The notes below the pieces were generated by a model. The model saw only the letters and a program-made list of their open reading frames with translations, did not search any database and was not told the origin of the DNA. From JBOGGN01 sp050744165 (GTDB taxonomy: Bacteria > Actinomycetota > Acidimicrobiia > Acidimicrobiales > Palsa-688): a stretch of DNA of 40,905 nt. Positions 30,490 to 37,994 of the stretch are shown here, one piece after another (position 1 is the first letter of the stretch; each line of letters begins with the position of its first letter). The position numbers were made by a program, and so were the translations under genes. The DNA lies in contig JBOGGN010000122.1 of assembly GCA_050744165.1 (NCBI GenBank), positions 1-40,905 on the forward strand. The letters are read 5' to 3'.

Positions 30490-30523
30490 GTGAAGGACGA
30501 TCGGTGAAGGGATATCGGTGAAG
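30490..30523 (+). repeat. 14-bp tandem repeat of translation starts before dxr
   Basis: GTGAAGGACGATCG (30490-30503), GTGAAGGGATATCG (30504-30517) and then GTGAAG, the dxr start itself (30518). Each copy opens a 5-codon frame (VKDDR, VKGYR) whose TGA overlaps the next GTG as GTGA. GAAGGG also serves as the Shine-Dalgarno for the dxr GTG. Confidence 0.7.
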
Positions 30524-31705
30524 ACCGTCAGCTTGGTCGGTTCCACGGGGTCCATCGGTACCCAGGCGATCGACGTCATCTGCTCGCAACCCGACGACTA
30601 CCAGGTCGTCGCCTTGGGCGCTGCCACCTCGGTAGACCTTCTCGGCGAACAGGCGTGGCGGCTCCGGCCGCAGCGGGTGGCAATCGGTGACCCAGCCCGG
30701 GCGAGCGAACTTGAGGCGCGGGTGCCCCCAGATACCGAAGTGCTGGCCGGCCCTGGGGCCATGGCCGAGATCGCCCGCGGGGCCGAGGTGGTCGTCAACG
30801 CAGTGGTGGGCTTCGCGGGCTTGGCGGTGACGCTGGCAGCCCTGGAATCGGGGCACCGCCTGGCGCTGGCCAACAAGGAATCGCTGATCGCAGGCGGGCC
30901 GGTCGTCCAGCAGGTGCGCTCGACGCCGGGAGCCGAAATCGTGCCGGTCGACTCCGAGCACTGCGCCATCCACCAGTGCCTGCGGGCGCTCGGACCCGCC
31001 GAGTTCGCGGCCATAGCACCCCGGCCGGTGCGGAAGTTGCTCTTGACCGCCAGTGGCGGCCCGTTTCGGGGCCGATCCGCCGACGAGTTGGAGAACGTTA
31101 CTATTGAGGACGCCCTGGCCCACCCGACATGGCGGATGGGGCCCAAGATTACCGTCGACTCCTCGACGTTGATGAACAAAGGCCTCGAAGTCATCGAGGC
31201 TCACGAGTTGTTCCACATCGGCTACGACCGCATCGACGTGGTGGTCCACCCGCAGTCGATCGTCCACTCCATGGTCGAAACGATCGACGGTGCCATTTTG
31301 GCCCAGATGTCCCTGCCCGACATGCGACTGCCGATCGGGTACGCCTTGGCCTATCCCGACCGCCACGCCGTCGCCTTCGGTGCCATCGACTGGAAGGCGC
31401 TCAGCCGCCTCGACTTCGAGGTGCCCGACCGGCAAGCCTTTCCGTGCCTTGGGCTCGCCTACCACGCCGGGCGCGCCGGTGGCAGTGCGCCGGCGACCTT
31501 GAACGGCGCCAACGAGGTGGCGGTGGCCGCCTTCCTCAAGGGCCAGATCCGGTGGGTCGATATTCCCTCGGTGATCGACGAGGTATTGGGCTGCCACGAC
31601 GTCTGGACACCGACATCGGTCGACGACGTCCTCGCTATCGACCGTAACGCCCGCCTGCGGGCCACCGAAGCGCTCGAGCGGCGCTGCCAGGCGACGCTGG
31701 CATGA
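30518..31705 (+). CDS. dxr: 1-deoxy-D-xylulose 5-phosphate reductoisomerase
   Basis: Converts DXP to MEP, the committed step of the non-mevalonate isoprenoid pathway; NADPH and divalent metal dependent. The product is 395 aa. The NADPH motif is VSLVGSTGSIGTQAIDV (GSTGSIG, residues 8-14). LALANKESLIAGG, then VPVDSEHCAIHQCL supply metal ligands. LLLTASGGPFRG, HPTWRMGPKITVDSSTLMNK, GLEVIEAHELF and VHPQSIVHSMVE are all conserved, as is NGANEVAVAAFL. GTG at 30518 is the last of three repeated GTGAAG starts. It overlaps the protease gene (ATGA); ispG, another MEP enzyme, is next. Confidence 0.96.
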   Translation: MKTVSLVGSTGSIGTQAIDVICSQPDDYQVVALGAATSVDLLGEQAWRLRPQRVAIGDPARASELEARVPPDTEVLAGPGAMAEIARGAEVVVNAVVGFAGLAVTLAALESGHRLALANKESLIAGGPVVQQVRSTPGAEIVPVDSEHCAIHQCLRALGPAEFAAIAPRPVRKLLLTASGGPFRGRSADELENVTIEDALAHPTWRMGPKITVDSSTLMNKGLEVIEAHELFHIGYDRIDVVVHPQSIVHSMVETIDGAILAQMSLPDMRLPIGYALAYPDRHAVAFGAIDWKALSRLDFEVPDRQAFPCLGLAYHAGRAGGSAPATLNGANEVAVAAFLKGQIRWVDIPSVIDEVLGCHDVWTPTSVDDVLAIDRNARLRATEALERRCQATLA

Positions 31706-33234
31706 GCTGGATCAGGACCGAACCGGGCGCTGGCGGCGACCCGGGCGACGGACCCGCTACCGACCGCATCCCCGCTGCCAACGGCGCCCCACCTCCGGGC
31801 GCCTTTGCCCCGACCAAGCCCGGCAAGTCCCGCTTCGTCCCCTCCTCGTTGAAGCCCCCCGGGCCGGGATCGGGCTCCCCGGAGCCGTCCGACGCCGGGT
31901 CCGCGGGACCCAACCCGGGCGACGCCGCTCCCGGGGCCGGTGCGGACTTGGGTCCGGCTGGCAACCAAGCCGCCTCCGTCCTGCGCCTGGTGTTCGTAAT
32001 CGCCCTGGTCGTGGTGGTCTCCACCCTGGCCGGGGTGGGCAAGACGGTTGCGGTGCTGGCCGCCATCATCCTGATGATCGTGCTTCACGAGTTCGGGCAC
32101 TTCATCATGGCCAAGGCCGCCAAGGTCAAGGTGACCGAGTTCTTCGTCGGCTTCGGCACCCGGCTGTGGTCGATTCGCAAAGGAGAAACCGAGTACGGCG
32201 TCAAGGTCCTCCCCCTCGGGGGCTACGTGAAGATCATCGGGATGAACAGCCTGGAGGACGTCGAACCCGCTGACGAGCCCCGGACCTACCGCCAGCAGCC
32301 GTTCGGGCGCCGGTTGTCGATCGCGGTGGCCGGCTCCGCCATGCACTTCCTGATTGCCTTGTTGCTGCTCTTCGCCATCTTCTTCGCCATCGGTGACCAG
32401 GGCTTCTACGTCAACGCCCCGAGCACTGACCTCAAGGTGGCCCAGATCGACGGCCTGGTCGGCAGCCCGAGCCCGGCCCAGGTGGCCGGCTTCAAGCTCG
32501 GGGACCGCATCGTCAGCATCGACGGGCGCACCTTCCCCGACGACAACGCCATGACGAACTACATCCGCAGCCGGCCCGGCCAGCGGCTCGACTTCGTCGT
32601 CGAACGCCAAGGCCACGACGTGCACCTGTACCCGGTGACCGCCGACCTCTCCAAGGTCAAGGTCCAGTCGTCCGCAGGGGCGCCGCCGCCGACCTCCACG
32701 CCCGAGGGGTTCATCGGGATCTCGCCCGAATCGATCCCGATCCGGTTCGGGTTCTTCGAGTCCTGGAGCCAGGCGGGCGGGTCCTTCGTGCACATCGGCG
32801 CCTTCACCTTCGACGCCCTGGGCTCGCTGTTCAGCCTGCATGGGATCTCCAGCTACGCCCATATCCTGGTCAACAAGAAGGCAGCCGACGCGCCAGGCGC
32901 CCTGCGTTTCGAGTCCCCAGTGGGAATCACGGTGCTCGCCCAGCAGGCGGCCAGCAGCGGCCTGGAAGACGTGCTCAACCTGCTGGTGCTGATCAACATC
33001 TTCGTGGGGATCTTCAACATGGTCCCCCTCTTGCCCCTCGACGGTGGCCATGTCGCCATCGCCGTCTACGAGAAGCTGCGCAGCCGTCGCGGGCGGCGCT
33101 ATTACGCAGATGCTGCCAAGATGTTGCCGTTCGTGTACGCCACGCTGGCGGTGATCGCCTTCATCGGCGTCTCGGCGCTGTTCCTCGACCTACGTGACGT
33201 CCTCCACCTGTCGCTGATCCCACTCCTGAGGTAG
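31702..33234 (+). CDS. Site-2 intramembrane zinc metalloprotease (RseP/Rip1 family)
   Basis: Cleaves membrane-anchored substrates such as anti-sigma factors within the bilayer. The product is 510 aa. A Pro/Gly/Ala-rich, probably cytoplasmic extension fills residues 1-90. A first hydrophobic region follows, with the zinc motif HEFGH (H129, E130, H133). A PDZ-like domain (about 245-330: SPAQVAGFKLGDRIVSIDGR) comes next. The second catalytic motif is NMVPLLPLDGGH near residue 447, and there is a C-terminal membrane helix. ATG at 31702 overlaps the dxr stop. The dxr-protease-ispG order is that of mycobacterial dxr-rip1-gcpE. The extension is longer than usual for the family. Confidence 0.94.
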   Translation: MSWIRTEPGAGGDPGDGPATDRIPAANGAPPPGAFAPTKPGKSRFVPSSLKPPGPGSGSPEPSDAGSAGPNPGDAAPGAGADLGPAGNQAASVLRLVFVIALVVVVSTLAGVGKTVAVLAAIILMIVLHEFGHFIMAKAAKVKVTEFFVGFGTRLWSIRKGETEYGVKVLPLGGYVKIIGMNSLEDVEPADEPRTYRQQPFGRRLSIAVAGSAMHFLIALLLLFAIFFAIGDQGFYVNAPSTDLKVAQIDGLVGSPSPAQVAGFKLGDRIVSIDGRTFPDDNAMTNYIRSRPGQRLDFVVERQGHDVHLYPVTADLSKVKVQSSAGAPPPTSTPEGFIGISPESIPIRFGFFESWSQAGGSFVHIGAFTFDALGSLFSLHGISSYAHILVNKKAADAPGALRFESPVGITVLAQQAASSGLEDVLNLLVLINIFVGIFNMVPLLPLDGGHVAIAVYEKLRSRRGRRYYADAAKMLPFVYATLAVIAFIGVSALFLDLRDVLHLSLIPLLR

Positions 33235-33237
33235 GCC

Positions 33238-34500
33238 ATGACCGCGACGACCAACGATTCTGCCCTGCCCCCGCCGGGCACCCTTCGCTGGCCCCGCCGC
33301 CCCACCCGTCAGATCATGGTTGGCCCGGTCCCGGTCGGGGGTGGGTCCCCGATCACGGTCCAGTCGATGACGATCACCAAGACCGCCGATGTCGACGGGA
33401 CCCTGGCGCAGATCTATGCCCTGGCGGCGGCCGGGGCCGACATCGTGCGCTGCACGTGCAACGAGCGGGCCGCGGCCGAGGGCCTGGCCCGCATCGTGCC
33501 CCGCTCCCCGGTACCCATCGTGGCCGACATCCACTTCCATGTGGAGATGGCGCTGGCCGCCCTTGAGGCCGGTGTCCAGTGCTTGCGCCTCAACCCCGGC
33601 AACCTGCGCAAGCCCGAGGAGATCAAGATGGTGGCCCGGGAATGCCGGGACCGTCACATTCCGGTGCGCATCGGCGTCAACGCCGGCTCCCTGGACCGCC
33701 GCCTGTACGAGAAGTACGGCGCCGCCACCCCCGAGGCCTTGGTCGAGTCGGCCCAGCACGAGCTGGCGCTGTTCGCCGAGGTGGGCTTCGAAGACGTGAA
33801 GATCCCGGTGAAGGCGTCCAACGTGGCGCTCATGATCGAGGCATACCGGCAACTGGCTGACGTGACCGACCACCCACTGCACCTGGGGGTGACCGAGGCC
33901 GGGCCGCCGCCGGCGGGCCTGATCAAGGCGACCGCGGGCATCGCCACCCTCTTGGCCGAGGGCATTGGTGACACCATCCGCTTCTCGCTCACCGCCGACC
34001 CGGTCGAGGAGGCCAAGGCGGGCCGGCAGCTGCTCGAGGCTCTCGGGCTGCGAAAGCGCAAGAACGTCGACTTGATCGCCTGCCCGAGCTGCGGGCGGGC
34101 CGAGATCGACGTGTACAAGGTGGCGCAGGAGGCGATGGCGGCCTTCGAAGCGAAGGCCCTGCCCATCCAGGTGGCGGTGATGGGCTGCGTGGTGAACGGC
34201 CCGGGCGAGGCCAAATCCGCCGACCTTGGCATCGCCGCCGGCCGTCACCGCGGCCACCTGTTCATCCGAGGCCAGATCGTGCGGGTCGTCCCCGAGGACG
34301 AGATGGTCGAGGCGCTCGTCGCCGAGGCCGAGCAGCTTGTCAAGGAGGGGTTCGACGCCCGTCTGGCGGCGGCCGACGCAGGCGCCGAGGCCGAGGCCGA
34401 CCGGCGGGCCCTGCTCGACCTGCAGGGCAGCGACGCCAACAACAGCGAGGCGCGCGTCGAGCTGATCGACAAGCGCCTCGACCAGCCGAAGGAGGACTGA
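33238..34500 (+). CDS. ispG: 4-hydroxy-3-methylbut-2-enyl diphosphate synthase IspG (GcpE)
   Basis: [4Fe-4S] enzyme converting MEcPP to HMBPP, the penultimate step of the MEP pathway. The product is 420 aa. The TIM-barrel part has VGPVPVGGGSPITVQSMTIT, ADIVRCTCNERAAAEGLARI, VADIHFHVEMALAALEAGVQ and LRLNPGN. The cluster cysteines are C282 and C285 (ACPSCGRAEID) and C317 (MGCVVNGPGEAKSADLGIA). The C-terminus has an extra charged tail after about residue 375 (DAGAEAEADRRALLDLQG). ATG at 33238 is 3 nt after the protease stop. Confidence 0.96.
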   Translation: MTATTNDSALPPPGTLRWPRRPTRQIMVGPVPVGGGSPITVQSMTITKTADVDGTLAQIYALAAAGADIVRCTCNERAAAEGLARIVPRSPVPIVADIHFHVEMALAALEAGVQCLRLNPGNLRKPEEIKMVARECRDRHIPVRIGVNAGSLDRRLYEKYGAATPEALVESAQHELALFAEVGFEDVKIPVKASNVALMIEAYRQLADVTDHPLHLGVTEAGPPPAGLIKATAGIATLLAEGIGDTIRFSLTADPVEEAKAGRQLLEALGLRKRKNVDLIACPSCGRAEIDVYKVAQEAMAAFEAKALPIQVAVMGCVVNGPGEAKSADLGIAAGRHRGHLFIRGQIVRVVPEDEMVEALVAEAEQLVKEGFDARLAAADAGAEAEADRRALLDLQGSDANNSEARVELIDKRLDQPKED

Positions 34501-34524
34501 GGCTCAGGCCGGAGCCGAACGCCC

Positions 34525-34560
34525 GGGCCGACCCCCTGGGCCGACCCCGTGGGCCGAACG
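34525..34560 (+). repeat. 13-bp tandem repeat between ispG and the convergent minus-strand gene
   Basis: GGGCCGACCCCCT (34525-34537), GGGCCGACCCCGT (34538-34550) and a partial GGGCCGAACGG. It fills most of the 87-nt gap; no T-tract terminator is visible. Confidence 0.75.
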
Positions 34561-34587
34561 GCGCCGGACTCCCGCATCGGTGCTGTA

Positions 34588-35484
34588 TCACGCGGCCGCG
34601 GCCAGGGCGCCGCGAGCCCAGCGGACGACGTCGTCCGGGGACATCGTGCGATCGGCCTGGAGCATCGTCCAGCCGGCTGCCGCCAGGCGGTTGCGCCGGC
34701 GGGCGTCTTTGGCTCGGGCCAGCGGGTTGTCGTGATCGCGGGCGCCGTTGTATTCGATGCCGACCTTCGGGGGCGGCCAGGCGATGTCGACGAGCATGAC
34801 GCCGTCGTCGTCGGTCACCTGATAGTCGAGGGTGAAACCGGTCAGACCCGCCCGGGTCAGGCGCTCGCAGATGACTCGGCAGGCGGGGCTGTCGAAGTGG
34901 CCTCCGACCGCCAACGCCCGCTCGCAGAGCGTGCGCAAGTTCGGACGGGGCCCGTCGTGGGCCCGATCGATCCACGCCAGGACGTCGTCGAAGGTGGTCA
35001 CGTGCCGCTTGACCAGATCGTTGGCCACCCGAGCCACCAAGTCGGGGTGTGAGGCCCTGGCGACTTGGACGACCGCCAGGGCCGGGACCACTACCGGGAG
35101 GTTGCGACAGGTCGTGACGGCATCGGTGCGGTCGAGCCGGGACGAGTGGGTGGTGACACCGGCGAGACGGCGTTGTTGGTGATCAAACGTCGTCACCTCG
35201 AGGCAGGGCAACACGTGCGCTGTGCCCCAGACCGCCACGCCGGCCAGATGCGACGCCGCGGCCGTCGGTCCCAGGGCGAGGCAGGCGGCCAGCAGCGCCT
35301 GGTCGTCGGAGGTGCTACCGGCGACGGCGTAGACGCCCCGATGGATGCGGACCAGCCGTCCCGCCCGCACCGCCCAGCGAATCCAATCCTCGGTACCGCC
35401 AGCCTGGAGCACTTGTGCCGTCGTGACGAGCCCTTGCTGGGTTCCGGCGGTAGCTGTAATAGCATGCCAAATGATGGAGTTCAT
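34588..35484 (-). CDS. AbiEi-antitoxin-like HTH + DUF559 nuclease-fold protein (solitary)
   Basis: A 298-aa product starting MNSIIWHAITATAGTQQGLV at ATG 35484. Residues about 15-60 (TTAQVLQAGGTEDWIRWAVR, AGRLVRIHRGVYAV) are the winged-helix pattern of AbiEi-type antitoxins. The middle resembles their linker domain. The C-terminus (LVDIAWPPPKVGIEYNGARD, HDNPLARAKDARRRNRLAAA, GWTML) matches the DUF559/Vsr-like endonuclease fold with acidic residues D and E. No AbiEii toxin gene is adjacent, so it is probably one of the orphan proteins of this architecture common in actinobacteria, with unknown function. It is one of three minus-strand genes, inserted between ispG and proS. Confidence 0.78.
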   Translation of the reverse strand: MNSIIWHAITATAGTQQGLVTTAQVLQAGGTEDWIRWAVRAGRLVRIHRGVYAVAGSTSDDQALLAACLALGPTAAASHLAGVAVWGTAHVLPCLEVTTFDHQQRRLAGVTTHSSRLDRTDAVTTCRNLPVVVPALAVVQVARASHPDLVARVANDLVKRHVTTFDDVLAWIDRAHDGPRPNLRTLCERALAVGGHFDSPACRVICERLTRAGLTGFTLDYQVTDDDGVMLVDIAWPPPKVGIEYNGARDHDNPLARAKDARRRNRLAAAGWTMLQADRTMSPDDVVRWARGALAAAA

Positions 35485-35583
35485 GGAAATGCATCCAACC
35501 AGATGGCTGTGACGGCCACCCTGTCGCGCCGGTCCCGCGAAAATCCAAAGCCAGGCCGCCCCGAAGGCAGCACACTGGCGGGC

Positions 35584-36843
35584 ATGGACCTGGAGTTGCG
35601 CCCCGTTGCCGAGGAGGAGGCCGCGGCCTTCACCCGTGCCACCTACGTGGCCTTCGGCGGCGTGCCCAGCGAGGAAAGCCTGGCCCGGGCGGTGGACCGC
35701 TTCGACGCCGACTTCGCCTTGGCGGTGCTCGACCATGGGCGGATGGTGGCCACCACCAGCGCCTACCGCCTGGAGATGACCCTGCCCGCGCCCGCTGGCC
35801 AGACGATGCCCCGGGTGGCCTGCGCTGGGGTGACCGCGGTCGGCGTCATTCCCACCCACCGCCGCCAGGGGTTGCTGCGCCGCCTCATGGACCGCCAGCT
35901 TCAGGACCTTCGGGAGCGGGGCTTTGGTGTCGCCGCGCTGCTGGCGTCGGAGGCCACCATCTACGGGCGCTTCGGCTACGGGCGAGCCCAGCTGTCCCAG
36001 GCGCTGGCCATCGAACGCCGCCACGCCGCCTTCACGCCCGAGGCCGAGGCGCTGGCCGCCTCCGGCCGGGTGCGCATCATCGAGCCCGACGAGGCTGCCA
36101 AGGTGCTGCCCTCGCTTCACGACGGGGTCCGCGGCGTGACGCCCGCGGAGATGAACCGCAGCGCGACCTGGTGGACCTGGCACCTGAAGGACCTCGAGCG
36201 GGAGCGGGGCGGCGGCGGTGCCCGTATGTACGCGGTCCACGAGTCCGATACCGGCGAGGCCGACGGGTGGGTGAGCTACCGGGTCCACGACAGCTGGCCG
36301 CTCGGCGGCGTACCCCGCTGGAAGGCTGTGGTCACCGACCTGGTGGCCGCGGCCGACGCCACCCGGGCCGCCCTGTGGCGCCTGGTGCTCAACATTGACC
36401 TGGTCGAGGAGGTCACCGCCCCCCTGGTGCCAGTCGACGACGCCGTGACCTGGCTGCTGGCCGACAGCCGCCGGGCCCGGGTCACCGAGGTGGCCGACCA
36501 CCTCTGGCTGCGAATCCTCGACGTGCCCAAGGCACTCGCGGCCCGGGGCTACGGCAGCGACGAGCGCCTGACGATCGAGGTGACCTCGCCCGATGCCTCG
36601 GCGGCCGGGCGCTTCGTGCTGGAGACCGCCCCAACGGGAGCCGCCTGCCGTCCGGCCAGGGCTGGGGAAAAGGCGCAGCTCCGCTTGACCCTCGCCGACC
36701 TCGGAGCGATCTACCTCGGTGGTGTGGCACCGAGCGTCCTGGCCCGGGCCGGGCGGGTCCATGAGCTCCAGGCGGGTGCGTTGGCCGCGGCCGATCGGGT
36801 CTTCGCCAGCCCCCGGGCCCCGTTCTGCTCGCTGCACTTCTGA
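35584..36843 (+). CDS. Eis-like GNAT N-acetyltransferase
   Basis: A 419-aa protein with the Eis layout: N-terminal GNAT domain, second degenerate GNAT domain and a C-terminal sterol-carrier-like domain. MDLELRPVAEEEAAAFTRAT begins it. The acetyl-CoA loop is GVTAVGVIPTHRRQGLLRRL (about residues 82-101, V-x-P-x-x-RRQG). ATIYGRFGYGRAQ is a family hallmark. WVSYRVHD, then LWLRILDVPKALAARGYG mark the C-terminal domain. The chain ends in Phe (FCSLHF); in Eis the C-terminal carboxylate is catalytic. Mycobacterial Eis acetylates aminoglycosides and proteins, but the substrate here is unknown. ATG at 35584 is chosen because homology begins there; the frame is open back to 35065 opposite the minus-strand gene. 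Confidence 0.88.
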   Translation: MDLELRPVAEEEAAAFTRATYVAFGGVPSEESLARAVDRFDADFALAVLDHGRMVATTSAYRLEMTLPAPAGQTMPRVACAGVTAVGVIPTHRRQGLLRRLMDRQLQDLRERGFGVAALLASEATIYGRFGYGRAQLSQALAIERRHAAFTPEAEALAASGRVRIIEPDEAAKVLPSLHDGVRGVTPAEMNRSATWWTWHLKDLERERGGGGARMYAVHESDTGEADGWVSYRVHDSWPLGGVPRWKAVVTDLVAAADATRAALWRLVLNIDLVEEVTAPLVPVDDAVTWLLADSRRARVTEVADHLWLRILDVPKALAARGYGSDERLTIEVTSPDASAAGRFVLETAPTGAACRPARAGEKAQLRLTLADLGAIYLGGVAPSVLARAGRVHELQAGALAAADRVFASPRAPFCSLHF

Positions 36844-36861
36844 GCGCCGGACCGCCCCCGG

Positions 36862-36867
36862 TAGCCT
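36862..36867 (+). promoter_or_regulatory. -10-like TAGCCT box of proS
   Basis: TAGCCT ends 8 nt before the proS ATG at 36876, in a 32-nt gap, with no Shine-Dalgarno. The implied leader is almost nil. Confidence 0.45.
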
Positions 36868-36875
36868 GACCCGCC

Positions 36876-37994
36876 ATGCCCCCCGAGCGAGTCCTTACAC
36901 CACGCAGCGAGGATTTTCCCCGCTGGTACCAGGATGTCATCGCCCGTGCCGAGCTGGCCGACAACGGACCGGTGCGGGGCACCATGGTCATCCGGCCCTA
37001 CGGCTACGCCATCTGGGAGCGCATCCAGGCCGAACTCGACGCCCGCATCAAGGTGGCGGGGGCCGACAACGCCTACTTCCCGCTGTTCATCCCCGAGTCG
37101 TACTTCAAACGGGAAGCCGAGCATGTGGAGGGCTTCAGCCCCGAGCTGGCCGTGGTCACCATCGGCGGCGGCAAGGAGCTGGAGGAGCCCGTCGTCGTTC
37201 GGCCGACCAGTGAGACCATCATCAACACGTATTTCGCGAAGTGGGTCCACAGCTACCGCGACCTGCCGCTTCTGATCAACCAATGGGCCAACGTGGTCCG
37301 CTGGGAGCTGCGGCCCCGGTTGTTCCTGCGGACCAGCGAGTTCCTATGGCAAGAGGGGCACACGGCCCACGCCAGCCAGGACGAGGCCCGGGCCTACGCC
37401 CTGCGGATCCTCACCGACGTCTACGAGGACGTGATGGTCGACGTGCTGGCGGTGCCGGTCCACCTCGGGGTGAAGACGGCCCGGGAACGCTTTGCCGGCG
37501 CCATCGCCTCGTGGACCTGCGAGGGAATGATGGGCGACGGCAAGGCGCTGCAGATGGGCACCAGCCACGAGCTGGGGCAGAATTTCGCCAAGGTGTTCGG
37601 CACCACCTTCTCCACCGAGACTGGCGCCTTGGATCACGTCTGGCAGACCTCATGGGGAGTCTCCACCCGCCTGGTCGGAGCCTTGATCATGGCCCACGGA
37701 GACGACCACGGCCTGCGCCTGCCTCCGCGCCTGGCGCCGACCCAGGTGGTCGTACTCCTCATCCGCGAGGAGGCCCGCCAAGTGGCCGAGGGGCTCACGG
37801 CCAACCTGCGGGCGGCCGGGCACCGGGTGCATCTCGATGACCGGATGGAGCAGTCCTTCGGTCGGCGGACGGTGGAATGGGAGCTGAAAGGCGTTCCCCT
37901 GCGCCTGGAGGTTGGGCCCCGTGACGTCGCCCAGGGCCAGGTCACGGTGGTGCGGCGGGACACCGGGGTGAAGCGCCCCGTTCCCCTCGGCTAG
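36876..37994 (+). CDS. proS: Prolyl-tRNA synthetase (short, archaeal/eukaryal-type), N-terminal and anticodon part, ended by in-frame TAG
   Basis: Class II synthetase charging tRNA-Pro, lacking the INS editing domain (type 3). 372 residues before the TAG. Motif 1 region GTMVIRPYGYAIWERIQAEL, then VVVRPTSETIINTYFAKWVH, motif 2 LRTSEFLWQEGHTAHASQDE, motif 3-type GALIMAHGDDHGLRLPPRLA, and the anticodon-binding domain from about residue 290 (APTQVVVLLIREEARQVAEG, SFGRRTVEWELKGVPLRLEV). It ends KRPVPLG-TAG at 37992-37994, about 95 residues short of the family's C-terminus. The missing domain continues in the same frame straight after the TAG. The catalytic core is intact, so truncation, readthrough, reinitiation or a base error (GAG to TAG) must be distinguished. 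Confidence 0.93.
   Translation: MPPERVLTPRSEDFPRWYQDVIARAELADNGPVRGTMVIRPYGYAIWERIQAELDARIKVAGADNAYFPLFIPESYFKREAEHVEGFSPELAVVTIGGGKELEEPVVVRPTSETIINTYFAKWVHSYRDLPLLINQWANVVRWELRPRLFLRTSEFLWQEGHTAHASQDEARAYALRILTDVYEDVMVDVLAVPVHLGVKTARERFAGAIASWTCEGMMGDGKALQMGTSHELGQNFAKVFGTTFSTETGALDHVWQTSWGVSTRLVGALIMAHGDDHGLRLPPRLAPTQVVVLLIREEARQVAEGLTANLRAAGHRVHLDDRMEQSFGRRTVEWELKGVPLRLEVGPRDVAQGQVTVVRRDTGVKRPVPLG

Noticed and set aside
35065..35583. N-terminal extension of the Eis-like gene
   Set aside because: It is antisense to the minus-strand HTH/DUF559 gene; family similarity begins at the ATG at 35584.
37992..37994. UAG recoding (pyrrolysine-like or global reassignment) to explain proS
   Set aside because: TAG ends many ordinary genes in this window, and no pyl gene or specific stem-loop is seen here; reinitiation, tolerated truncation or a base error are simpler.
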